Positions 33,662-41,266 of a stretch of 64,000 bases of DNA are shown piece after piece. A model generated the notes under the pieces. It was given only the letters and a program-made list of their open reading frames with translations. It had not been told where the DNA came from and made no database searches. The stretch is taken from assembly GCF_024648885.1 (NCBI RefSeq), contig NZ_JANBBF010000012.1, positions 310,001-374,000 of the forward strand. Direction: 5' to 3'. The stretch is from Prauserella salsuginis (GTDB taxonomy: Bacteria; Actinomycetota; Actinomycetes; Mycobacteriales; Pseudonocardiaceae). Position 1 is the first letter of the stretch. Every line of letters begins with the position of its first letter. The position numbers and the translations under genes are program-made.

Positions 33662-33724
33662 GAAATCCCCTAGGCCGGCATCGGCAATACCCAATACCGC
33701 GTCCCGTTGCGGCTTCGTAGCGTC
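33662..33724 (+). promoter_or_regulatory. probable promoter of the iacA-F-like operon
   Basis: GAAATCCC at 33662-33669 and TTGCGGCTTCGTAGCGTC at 33707-33724, the second holding a TAGCGT -10-like hexamer 27 bases before the iacA-like ATG. Both elements recur before the DUF485/symporter/response-regulator operon at 26340-26405. They are candidate sites for the response regulator encoded by that operon. Confidence 0.5.
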
Positions 33725-33749
33725 GAAGTCGGTCGAACGAGGAGGAGCA

Positions 33750-34919
33750 ATGGTGCAGACGCGGGTACGCGAATCCGTGGAAACGCGGGGACGCGGCGAC
33801 GACGCCGTCACCTTCGACGACGTGCTGGCGGAACTCGAGGACCGGAGAACCGAGTTCGACGAGCAGCGATACGTCCCGAAGGATTTCGTCGAGCGCCTCA
33901 AACAAGTCGGGATCTATCGCGCGTCCACGCCCGCGAAATTCGGCGGGCGGCCGTTGCCGCCCGCCGAATTCCTGGACCGGATCGAACGGATCTCCGCCGT
34001 GGACGGATCGACCGGCTGGGTCGCCAGCTTCGGTTCCGCGCTGATCTATCTCGCGGCGTTGCCGGTCGAAACCCAGGCCGAGCTCTACCGCAACGGCCCC
34101 GACGTGACGTTCGCCGCCGGCCTGTTCCCGATTCAGCCTGCCGAGGCCACCGACAGCGGATTCCGCGTGGACGGGCGGTGGAAGTTCGCCAGCGGCTGCA
34201 TGGGCGCCGACATCCTCGGGGTCGGTATCCCCGGGGACTCGTCGACTGGGGGCAAGCCGCGCACGGCACTGCTCAGCCCCGATCAGGTCGAGATCGTGCA
34301 GGAATGGGACGTCGTCGGGATGCGGGGTACCGGATCGTTCGATCTGGTCGTCCGCGACACCGAGGTGCCGCGCGAGTGGACCTTCATCCGCGGCGGCGAG
34401 GCCACTGTGGACGAACCGCTCTACCGGTATCCGGTCATCGCATACGCCGCGCAGGTGCTGGCCGTCGTCGGCTCGGGCGTCGCACGGGCCGCGCTCGATC
34501 ACGCCGAACAGGTCGGCGGCGGCTATGCCGGGGTGACCGGAGCCCCGAAACTCGCCGACCGGCCGCACTACCGGACCCGGGTCGCCTCGGCCGAGGCGGA
34601 ACTCCGCTCGGCGAGGGCGTGGTTCTACGACCTCAGCCACGAGGTGTGGGAAACGGTCGTGGCAGGTGACCCGGCCACCGACGAGCAGAACGCCCACCTG
34701 CGGCTGGCCTCGGCGCACCTGGCGAAGACCGCCTCTGATGTCGTCGGTGACCTCGTGGAGATCTCCGGAACGGCACCGATCAACCGGAGCCACCCGCTGC
34801 AGCGACTGCTCGGTGACGCGCTCGTGCCGAAGCAGCACGCGTTCCTCGGCCCCGCCATGTACGACTCCGCCGGGGCGGTCCTGATGGGGCTGGACCCCAC
34901 GACTCCCGGTTTTCAGTGA
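33750..34919 (+). CDS. iacA: acyl-CoA-dehydrogenase-like flavin monooxygenase, IacA-like
   Basis: Protein of 389 residues with the acyl-CoA dehydrogenase fold of group D flavin hydroxylases (HsaA, HpaB-like, IacA), which need a separate flavin reductase. Visible: YVPKDFVERLKQVGIYRASTPAKFGG near residue 40, ISAVDGSTGWVASFGSA near 80, WKFASGCMGADILG near 145, VVGMRGTGSFDLVV near 185 and the C-terminal GTAPINRSHPLQRLLGDALV with the His/Arg pair typical of the hydroxylases. In Proteobacteria IacA hydroxylates the indole ring of indole-3-acetate. ATG at 33750 follows GGAGGAG. First gene of a six-gene operon whose order matches iacA-B-C-D-E-F. Confidence 0.82.
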   Translation: MVQTRVRESVETRGRGDDAVTFDDVLAELEDRRTEFDEQRYVPKDFVERLKQVGIYRASTPAKFGGRPLPPAEFLDRIERISAVDGSTGWVASFGSALIYLAALPVETQAELYRNGPDVTFAAGLFPIQPAEATDSGFRVDGRWKFASGCMGADILGVGIPGDSSTGGKPRTALLSPDQVEIVQEWDVVGMRGTGSFDLVVRDTEVPREWTFIRGGEATVDEPLYRYPVIAYAAQVLAVVGSGVARAALDHAEQVGGGYAGVTGAPKLADRPHYRTRVASAEAELRSARAWFYDLSHEVWETVVAGDPATDEQNAHLRLASAHLAKTASDVVGDLVEISGTAPINRSHPLQRLLGDALVPKQHAFLGPAMYDSAGAVLMGLDPTTPGFQ

Positions 34920-34977
34920 CAGGTGCCGCGACGTCCGTCAGCGACACCGTGAACCCCGTGACGGCAAGGAGGCCGGC

Positions 34978-35358
34978 GTGACCGCACAACCGCTTCGCGT
35001 GCTCTTCTGCATCGGAATCAACCAGAACTTCTTCGATCTTCCCTCCGGCGGCATCGCGCCCGGCGACGTCTGGAAAGCGTTCGTGTCCATGATGGACGGT
35101 ATCAAGGAGATGCCGGGCGTCGACTTCATCGGTGATATGGACGACGACTCGCACCTGGTCGGTCCGTCGGATGGCTGGCCGTGGACCTGCTACATCCTGG
35201 CCGACGTCGACTCCCAGGACACGGTCAAGGCCGCCTGCAACCTGTTCCGCACGACCCCGGTCGGCGACGGCGACGCGAAACTCTGGCGGTTCGCCAAGGT
35301 CGAGGCGCGGATGGGCCGTGCGCTCACGGTCCGCGACGACGTCACGCTCCCCGAATGA
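34978..35358 (+). CDS. iacB: small protein of unknown function, IacB-like
   Basis: Protein of 126 residues with an alternating strand/helix pattern: LRVLFCIGINQNFFDL at the start, DVWKAFVSMMDGIKEM, VDFIGDMDDDSHL, CYILADVDSQDTVKAACNLFRTT and LWRFAKVEARMGRAL. This looks like a ferredoxin-fold (YCII or monooxygenase-like) unit. It sits exactly where iacB, a gene of the same size and no known function, sits in indole-3-acetate clusters. A GTG start has AAGGAGG 6 bases before it. The symbol rests on size and position. Confidence 0.68.
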   Translation: MTAQPLRVLFCIGINQNFFDLPSGGIAPGDVWKAFVSMMDGIKEMPGVDFIGDMDDDSHLVGPSDGWPWTCYILADVDSQDTVKAACNLFRTTPVGDGDAKLWRFAKVEARMGRALTVRDDVTLPE

Positions 35359-35376
35359 CATTACGGAGAAGCCCGG

Positions 35377-36654
35377 ATGAACCAGTACATCGATGACACA
35401 GCGCCCGCGGACCTGGTGGCAGCGGACCGCGTGGCCGGCCGGCTCTACACCGATCCCGACATCTTCGAACGCGAGATGGCGGCCATCTTCGAAACCACGT
35501 GGGTGTGGGTCGCCCACGAGAGCGAACTGGCGACGCCGGGGAGCTTCAAGTCGACCTACGTCGGCAGGCAGCCGGTGATCGTCACCCGTGACCGCAAGAA
35601 CAACCTGCACACGATGCTCAACCGGTGCCGCCACCGCGGCGCGAGCGTGTGCGAGAAGCCGCAGGGCCGTGCGAACGGGTTCACCTGCCCGTATCACGCG
35701 TGGTCGTACGGCCTCGACGGCACACTGCGCGGCATTCCGTACCCCGACGGCTACGAAGGCGTCGTCGAGAAGCGTGACCTGTCGCTGCGGAAGCTGCGCA
35801 CCGAGAGCTACGGCGGCATGGTCTTCGCGACCTTCGCGGAGGACGTCGAGCCGCTCGCCGACTTCCTCGGCGACGCGAAGCTGTGGATCGACCGGTTCAT
35901 GAAGCAGGGTGGCGGTTACCCGATCAAGGTTCTCGGCAAGCACCAGTTCCGATTCAAGGGGAACTGGAAGATCCAGCTCGAGAACACGACGGACGGTTAC
36001 CACTTCCCGATCGTGCACCGGTCCTGGATGGCGTCGGTCGATGCCGAAACGGCGGACATGATGTCGTTCATGACCGACCCCGATGCGATCACCCACGACC
36101 TTGGTAACGGCCACAGTGTCATGCAGATGGTGCCGGAACACGCCGACCTCGACGTCGACGACGGCAGCGAGCCGTTGCAGGGCAGGTTCGACGACCTCGC
36201 GGCGGAACTGTCGAAATCCTTCTCCGATACGGAGGTACGCCGACTGCTGCGTGCGATGCACGGCACCGGATTCAACCTCAACCTGTTCCCGAACGTGGCG
36301 ATGTCGTCCGCGTTCTTTCGGGTGCTGCGGCCCGTCGCGGTCGACGAGACGGTGATCGAGCACATCGCGATCGGCCCCGACGGACCGTCCGAACTGGACC
36401 CGCTGAACCGTGAGCGACTGCGGATCCACGAACACTTCCAGGGGCCGTTCGGGTTCGGCACGCCGGACGACGCCGAAGGCTGGGACCGGGTTCAGCGTGG
36501 CGCGCGGGCCGAACCGGCGATGCCGATCCTGGTCAACCGCGGCAGCGCGCGGGAGAAGACGAGTGCAGAGGGATGGCCGACGTCGCACGTGACCGACGAG
36601 ACCGGCATGCGCGCGGCGTACAACCAGTGGAAGCGGATGATGCGCGATGACTGA
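35377..36654 (+). CDS. iacC: Rieske non-heme iron oxygenase, alpha subunit, IacC-like
   Basis: Protein of 425 residues, the catalytic subunit of a ring-hydroxylating oxygenase. The Rieske [2Fe-2S] ligands are Cys84, His86, Cys104 and His107 (C-x-H-x17-C-x2-H). The mononuclear iron site is in NTTDGYHFPIVH with Asp206 bridging the subunits and His209 and His214 as ligands. Length fits the 420-440 residues of the anthranilate/salicylate-like group to which IacC belongs. It overlaps the beta-subunit gene by 8 bases. In iac clusters this enzyme acts late, on the way to catechol. ATG has GGAGAAG before it. Confidence 0.88.
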   Translation: MNQYIDDTAPADLVAADRVAGRLYTDPDIFEREMAAIFETTWVWVAHESELATPGSFKSTYVGRQPVIVTRDRKNNLHTMLNRCRHRGASVCEKPQGRANGFTCPYHAWSYGLDGTLRGIPYPDGYEGVVEKRDLSLRKLRTESYGGMVFATFAEDVEPLADFLGDAKLWIDRFMKQGGGYPIKVLGKHQFRFKGNWKIQLENTTDGYHFPIVHRSWMASVDAETADMMSFMTDPDAITHDLGNGHSVMQMVPEHADLDVDDGSEPLQGRFDDLAAELSKSFSDTEVRRLLRAMHGTGFNLNLFPNVAMSSAFFRVLRPVAVDETVIEHIAIGPDGPSELDPLNRERLRIHEHFQGPFGFGTPDDAEGWDRVQRGARAEPAMPILVNRGSAREKTSAEGWPTSHVTDETGMRAAYNQWKRMMRDD

Positions 36655-37177
36655 AGCCACCACAGCGCCGGCCGTGGCCGAGCCGGTGAGCACGACCGAC
36701 GCGAGGGTCGCCAGGGCGATCGACCTCGTGTGGCGCGAGGCCGAGCTGCTCGACCGCGCCGATTACGTCGGGTGGAACGAGCTGTTCACCGGCGACGGGT
36801 TCTACGTGGTGCCGATCGATCCGGACACCGACGATTTCGAGAACACGCTCAACATGGTCTACGACGACGCCCGTATGCGGGAGCTGCGGGTGGGGCGGAT
36901 GACCGAGGGCTACGCCATCGCCGCGGTCGACGCCGCCCGCACGGTACGCACGGTGTCGCGATTCGTGCCGGAGTCGGTATCGGACACCGAGGTGGTGCTG
37001 CGCTCGGCGCAGGTGCTGATCGCCTACAAGCGACGGCGGCACGACATCTGGGCCGCCGACCTGACGCACCGGGTCCGCCTGGCCGCCGACGGCCCGGCCG
37101 GTGACCGGATCGCGCTGAAGATCGTCCGGCTGGTCGACAGCGAGGACGCGGTGCCCGCGGCGGGGTTCCTGCTGTGA
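36647..37177 (+). CDS. iacD: ring-hydroxylating oxygenase, beta subunit, IacD-like
   Basis: Protein of 176 residues of the ring-hydroxylating oxygenase beta family (NTF2-like fold), structural partner of the alpha subunit in an alpha3beta3 particle. Marks are the helix VWREAELLDRADYVGWNELFTGDGFYVVPI, then MVYDDARMRELRVGRM and RTVSRFVPESVSDTEVVLRSAQVLIAYKRR. The ATG lies within the 3' end of the alpha gene and its own TGA overlaps the next gene's GTG, so subunits and the next dehydrogenase are tightly coupled. Confidence 0.87.
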   Translation: MTEATTAPAVAEPVSTTDARVARAIDLVWREAELLDRADYVGWNELFTGDGFYVVPIDPDTDDFENTLNMVYDDARMRELRVGRMTEGYAIAAVDAARTVRTVSRFVPESVSDTEVVLRSAQVLIAYKRRRHDIWAADLTHRVRLAADGPAGDRIALKIVRLVDSEDAVPAAGFLL

Positions 37178-37920
37178 GCGCGGCACAGACCGCGGTCGTG
37201 ACCGGCGGTGGAGCGGGACTCGGCGAGGCGATCGCGCGTCGGCTGCACGAACACGGATACCGCGTCGCGATCGCCGACGTGGACGGCTACGCCGCCGATG
37301 CGGTGGCGGGACAGCTCGACCGCTCCGGGCACACGGCGAAGGGGTACGGCGTGGACGTACGGGGCCGGGCCGCGTTGGAGGACCTGCTCTCTCGGGTGCT
37401 CGCGGACTTCGGCGGCGCGCACGTGCTCGTGAACAATGCGGCGCGCACCCGGGCGACGCCGTTGCTCGAGATCACCGCCGAGGAGCTCGACGACGTCCTG
37501 GCGGTCAACGTCGCGGGAACGTTCCAGGCGTGCCAGATCTTCGGGGCGCACTTCGCCGAACAGGGATACGGCCGCATCGTGAACATGGCATCGCTGGCCG
37601 GTCAGAACGGCGGGACGGCCACCGGGGGTCATTACGCCTCGTCCAAGGGCGCCATCCTGTCGGCGACCAAGGTGTTCGCCCGCGAACTCGCTCCCCGCGG
37701 CGTGACCGTCAACGCGGTGTCGCCGGGACCGCAGGACAGCCCGATGGTGCGGTCGATCGTCGGTGAGGAGAACCTCGAGTCGTTCGCGTCGGCGATCCCG
37801 GTGGGCCGGCTCGGTGATCCGGCGTTCATCGGCGACACGGTCGCCCTGCTCGCGTCTCCGGGGGCCGCCTCGGTGACCGGAGCGTGTTGGGACGTCAACG
37901 GTGGTCTGTATCTGCGCTGA
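37174..37920 (+). CDS. iacE: short-chain dehydrogenase, IacE-like
   Basis: Protein of 248 residues, classical SDR: VTGGGAGLGEAIA cofactor motif at the N-terminus, VNNAARTRATP in place of NNAG, catalytic Ser in NMASLAG, Tyr-x3-Lys in YASSKGA and a C-terminal WDVNGGLYLR. ADVDGYAADAV after the second strand suggests NAD+. In the iac pathway IacE acts on hydroxylated indole-acetate to form dioxindole-3-acetate. GTG start within the beta-subunit stop. Confidence 0.83.
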   Translation: MSAAQTAVVTGGGAGLGEAIARRLHEHGYRVAIADVDGYAADAVAGQLDRSGHTAKGYGVDVRGRAALEDLLSRVLADFGGAHVLVNNAARTRATPLLEITAEELDDVLAVNVAGTFQACQIFGAHFAEQGYGRIVNMASLAGQNGGTATGGHYASSKGAILSATKVFARELAPRGVTVNAVSPGPQDSPMVRSIVGEENLESFASAIPVGRLGDPAFIGDTVALLASPGAASVTGACWDVNGGLYLR

Positions 37921-37948
37921 TGCCCGGAGGGCGGGAACGGAAGTGAGC

Positions 37949-38911
37949 ATGGCGATGCACAGGATCCCCGTACGAGTGGCGGACGTCGTCGACGAGACGG
38001 CCGACATCCGCAGTCTGCGGTTGACCAGGACCGACGGCGCGGAGTTCCCGGCGTACGAGGCGGGCGCGCACGTCGACGTCGTCGGCCCGACGGGGCTGAC
38101 CCGGCAGTACTCGCTGTGTGGCAGGCCGAGTGACCGATCGTCACTGCACATCGCCGTCAAGCGGGAGCCGGATTCGCGCGGTGGTTCCCAGGCGCTGCAC
38201 ACCGTCTCGGTAGGCGACTCCCTGGAGGTCGGGCAGCCGCGGAACCTGCTGACGCTCGCCCCGGACGCCGACCGGCACCTGCTCGTCGCTGGCGGCATCG
38301 GTGTCACACCACTGCTGGGCATGGCCTACGAACTGGCCGCCAGGGGAGCGGAGTTCGAACTCCACTACTTCGCGCGCTCCAGAGAGGAGGCCGCGTTCGT
38401 CGACCACCTCGAGAGTGTCACCGAGTTCCGGGGCCGGGTCCACCTGCGGTTCGGTACCCCGCGGGACAAGTTTCCCGCGGTGCTGGCGGATCTGGTGCCG
38501 GAGCTGACGCCGGGGAGTCACGTCTACACGTGCGGGCCGGAAGGGTTCATGACCGAGGTGGTGACGGCCTGCGCCCCGGTGGTGGGCGAACAGCGGGTCC
38601 ACATCGAACACTTCGTCGCCGCCGCGGACGAGGCGGGCGAGGACGATGCCTTCACCGTGGAACTGGACACGGGGGAGACGTTCGAGATCCCGGCGGGGCA
38701 GTCGATCCTCAGCGTGCTCGGCGAGAACGGCATCGAGGTGTTCAAATCCTGCGAGGAAGGGATCTGCGGATCGTGCGTGTCCGGCGTGCTGGCAGGCACC
38801 CCGGATCATCGGGACCGGTGCCTGTCGGCGGCCGACCGATCGGCGGGCGACCAGATGGCACTGTGCGTCTCGCGCGCGCTCACCGACAAGCTCGTCATCG
38901 AGCTCTACTGA
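37949..38911 (+). CDS. iacF: oxygenase reductase with FMN, NAD and [2Fe-2S] domains, IacF-like
   Basis: Protein of 320 residues of the phthalate-dioxygenase-reductase type. Flavin domain with RQYSLCG (FMN-type) near residue 52 and the KREPDSRGGS loop; nicotinamide domain with LLVAGGIGVTPLLGM and VYTCGPEGFM; C-terminal plant-type [2Fe-2S] domain with CEEGICGSC and a late fourth cysteine in QMALCVSR. It would pass electrons from NADH to the Rieske oxygenase encoded upstream. The ATG at 37949 follows GGAAGTGAG; GTG at 37943 and ATG at 37955 are alternatives. Last gene of the operon. Confidence 0.85.
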   Translation: MAMHRIPVRVADVVDETADIRSLRLTRTDGAEFPAYEAGAHVDVVGPTGLTRQYSLCGRPSDRSSLHIAVKREPDSRGGSQALHTVSVGDSLEVGQPRNLLTLAPDADRHLLVAGGIGVTPLLGMAYELAARGAEFELHYFARSREEAAFVDHLESVTEFRGRVHLRFGTPRDKFPAVLADLVPELTPGSHVYTCGPEGFMTEVVTACAPVVGEQRVHIEHFVAAADEAGEDDAFTVELDTGETFEIPAGQSILSVLGENGIEVFKSCEEGICGSCVSGVLAGTPDHRDRCLSAADRSAGDQMALCVSRALTDKLVIELY

Positions 38912-38942
38912 CCGGCGTCCCGGCCTGCGGGGCGCCCGGTGG
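38911..38942. terminator. imperfect hairpin between the reductase and Lrp genes
   Basis: ACCGGCGTCCC (from 38911) can pair with GGGGCGCCCGGT (to 38940) with a bulge and mismatches, in the 40-base gap between two convergent genes. Weak but correctly placed. Confidence 0.35.
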
Positions 38943-38951
38943 TCTGTGCCG

Positions 38952-39917
38952 CTAGCGCCGCGGGGACCAGTACCGCATCAGCACCGACAGGACGGTCGAC
39001 ACCTCGAATCCGGTGATGCCGGGGTGCCTGCCGAGGTCGTCGGACAGGAACGTCGCGAGGTCGTCCTCGTGGTGGAACAGCCCGTGGTGGAGGACCGAGG
39101 ACGTCCCGGCCACGGTGGTCACGTAGCGCGCGGACTCGTGGCCTGCCAGGGCGGTGGCGACGCTGCGCATCGACGCCGGTGACGTGGCCAGGGAGACGAC
39201 GGCCTCGAGCGGGTAGCCCAGCAACGCCGGCTCGATCTCGACACGTGGTTGCACGAGCCCGCGGTCGAGCACCGATTGGGTCGTGCGATACGCCGTGGAC
39301 GCGCTCCTGCCGAGCTCGCGGGCGATCTCGGCGGCACTCGCTCTGCCGTTGCGGTGCAGTACCGCGGCGACGGCACGTTCGTCGTCGTCCATCGGCACCG
39401 GGGCGTCGGGCGGTGCGCCGTGCCGGTGCGCGGCGAGTGTCTCCTCCTGCTGCGGTGTCAGCCGGTGCAGGCGCCACCGCGACCCGGAGACGTACCGGTG
39501 CAGACCGAGCTCCGAGTGTGTCGTGAGGATGCCTGCGATCGACGGCAAAGTCGTGGCCAGCAGCTCCGCGGCGTCCGCGCGCCGGCGGGGGTGGAGGATG
39601 CAGTAGACGTCGGCGCGGCCCGTGGTCGACGCGACGAACTGTGCCTCGGGCAGGTCCGCGACGGCCGTGGCGACCTCGCGTGCGTGTCCCGGCGCCGTGG
39701 AGATCCACACGTGGTGCGGGGTGGCGCCGTCTAGCCACCAGGGGATCTGGCCGACGATGCGGAGCCCGTAGTGCTCGCGCAGTCTCGTCAACCGCCTGCT
39801 GACGGTGCCCGTCGAGATCCCGAGCGTCGTCGCAAGCACCTGCAAGCTCACCCGTGGCGCCAGCTGCAGCGCCGCGACGAGGTCGAGGTCTTCGGGGTCG
39901 AGGGTCTCCGCCAGCAT
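38952..39917 (-). CDS. Lrp/AsnC regulator with two tandem units
   Basis: Protein of 321 residues, about twice a normal Lrp protein. Unit one: HTH LQLAPRVSLQVLATTLGISTGTVSRRLTRL at about 15-45 and a sensor domain to about 150. Unit two: MDDDERAVAAVLHRNGRASAAEIARELGRSASTAYR at about 175-210 and a sensor part to the end, HHEDDLATFLSDDL resembling the ligand-binding RAM repeat. Double Lrp proteins are frequent in actinobacteria. Divergent from an amidohydrolase-symporter pair across 125 bases holding two palindromes, so it very likely controls that pair. Confidence 0.85.
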   Translation of the reverse strand: MLAETLDPEDLDLVAALQLAPRVSLQVLATTLGISTGTVSRRLTRLREHYGLRIVGQIPWWLDGATPHHVWISTAPGHAREVATAVADLPEAQFVASTTGRADVYCILHPRRRADAAELLATTLPSIAGILTTHSELGLHRYVSGSRWRLHRLTPQQEETLAAHRHGAPPDAPVPMDDDERAVAAVLHRNGRASAAEIARELGRSASTAYRTTQSVLDRGLVQPRVEIEPALLGYPLEAVVSLATSPASMRSVATALAGHESARYVTTVAGTSSVLHHGLFHHEDDLATFLSDDLGRHPGITGFEVSTVLSVLMRYWSPRR

Positions 39918-39963
39918 GTCCTGTTTCTAGCACGAGCGCTCTGTGTGAACGATCAGAGTCATG

Positions 39964-40001
39964 TATGGATCCATATTGACAGATTCACCTCATCAGGTGA
40001 A
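39964..40001 (+). promoter_or_regulatory. two palindromes and a -35-like box upstream of the amidohydrolase gene
   Basis: TATGGATCCATA (39964-39975) is a perfect palindrome. TTCACCT-N4-AGGTGAA (39984-40001) is a perfect 7-bp inverted repeat. Between them TTGACA (39976-39981) matches the -35 consensus; a convincing -10 is not seen. These are candidate sites for the divergent double Lrp regulator. Confidence 0.5.
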
Positions 40002-40042
40002 GGTATGCGGTCATATTGTTCTGTTGATCGGAGGTTAGTCCG

Positions 40043-41266
40043 ATGACCGCAACGCTCCTCGTCCGCGACGCCCACGTGCTCGATCCGGAGCAGGGGGAGT
40101 ACCGGCGAGCCGACCTACGGTGCGAGAACGGCCGGGTGGTCGAGGTCGACGACCGCATCCGCCCGGCGTCCGACATCCCGGTGCTCGACGTCCACGGCGG
40201 ACACGTGCTGCCGGGCCTGATCGACTGCCACGTGCACGTCCTCGCCTTCAGCGGCAACCTCACCGTGGTCGCCGACGCGCCGCCGACCTATGTCACGGCC
40301 GGAGCCGTCCGCAACATGGGTGCGATGCTCGACCGCGGGTTCACGACCGTGCGCGACACCGGCGGCGCGGATTTCGGCCTGGCACGGGCTCGGGAAGAGG
40401 GACTCATCCGCGGGCCACGACTGTTCTACGGCGGCAAGGCCCTGAGCCAGACGGGCGGGCACGGTGACAAGCGGACCGTCGAGCAGAACCACGTCGACGG
40501 GCACCCGTGCTGCTCCGGAACCGGCCGGGTCGTCGACGGCGCGGACGAGGTGCGCAAGGCCGTCCGGGAGGAGCTGCGGCGCGGTGCCCACCACTTGAAG
40601 CTGCACGCCTCGGGCGGGGTGTCGTCACTGGGGGACAGGATCGGCTCGACGCAGTACTCGATGGACGAGCTGCGCGCGGCCGTCGACGAGGCCGAGGCGG
40701 CGGGCCGCTACGTCACCGTGCACGCCTACCCGCCGTACGCCATCAACCGTGCGCTCGAGGCGGGTGTCCACTGCGTCGAACACGGTAACCTGCTCGACGA
40801 CCGCACGGTGGAGCTGCTGCTCGAACGTGATGCGTTCCTCGTCCCCACGCTCGTGACCTACTTCGCGCTGCGCGAGGAGGGCCGGGACCACGGGTTGCCG
40901 CAGGCCAGCTGGGAGAAGGTCGGCGAAGTGCTCGACAACGGCCTCGGCGCGCTGGAGACGGCCTCACGGGCGGGCGTGCGGCTGGCCTACGGCTCCGACC
41001 TGCTCGGCGGGATGCAGCGGAGGCAGAACGAGGAGTTCCGCATCAGGGCGCAGGTACAGCGCCCGCTCGACGTCATCCGGGCGGCGACGACCAACGCGGC
41101 GGCGCTCGTCGGCATGCGAGGTGAGCTCGGCACGCTCGCGCCGGGGGCGCACGCCGACCTGGTCGTCCTCGACGAGGACCCGCTCGCCGACGTCACCGTG
41201 CTGGCCGACCCCGGCAACATCCGCACGGTCGTGCAGGGCGCTCGCGTGGTGAGGAGTGAGCCATGA
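40043..41266 (+). CDS. metal-dependent amidohydrolase, imidazolonepropionase/prolidase-like
   Basis: Protein of 407 residues of the amidohydrolase TIM-barrel superfamily. Metal ligands: HVHV near residue 65, the carboxylated-lysine position in KLHASGG near 190, HAYPPYAI near 230, CVEHGN near 250 and the aspartate in AYGSDLL near 315. The composite-domain ends (VLDPEQGEYRRAD at the start, GTLAPGAHADLVVLDEDPL at the end) are typical. This branch hydrolyses Xaa-Pro, Xaa-Arg or N-acyl compounds. GGAGGT lies 7 bases before the ATG. Its stop overlaps the symporter start, so the imported compound is probably its substrate. Confidence 0.85.
   Translation: MTATLLVRDAHVLDPEQGEYRRADLRCENGRVVEVDDRIRPASDIPVLDVHGGHVLPGLIDCHVHVLAFSGNLTVVADAPPTYVTAGAVRNMGAMLDRGFTTVRDTGGADFGLARAREEGLIRGPRLFYGGKALSQTGGHGDKRTVEQNHVDGHPCCSGTGRVVDGADEVRKAVREELRRGAHHLKLHASGGVSSLGDRIGSTQYSMDELRAAVDEAEAAGRYVTVHAYPPYAINRALEAGVHCVEHGNLLDDRTVELLLERDAFLVPTLVTYFALREEGRDHGLPQASWEKVGEVLDNGLGALETASRAGVRLAYGSDLLGGMQRRQNEEFRIRAQVQRPLDVIRAATTNAAALVGMRGELGTLAPGAHADLVVLDEDPLADVTVLADPGNIRTVVQGARVVRSEP

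Noticed and set aside
32196-33749. Extension of the iacA-like frame upstream by more than 500 codons
   Set aside because: The extension is antisense to the histidine kinase; the ATG at 33750 has a strong ribosome site and aligns with the family N-terminus.
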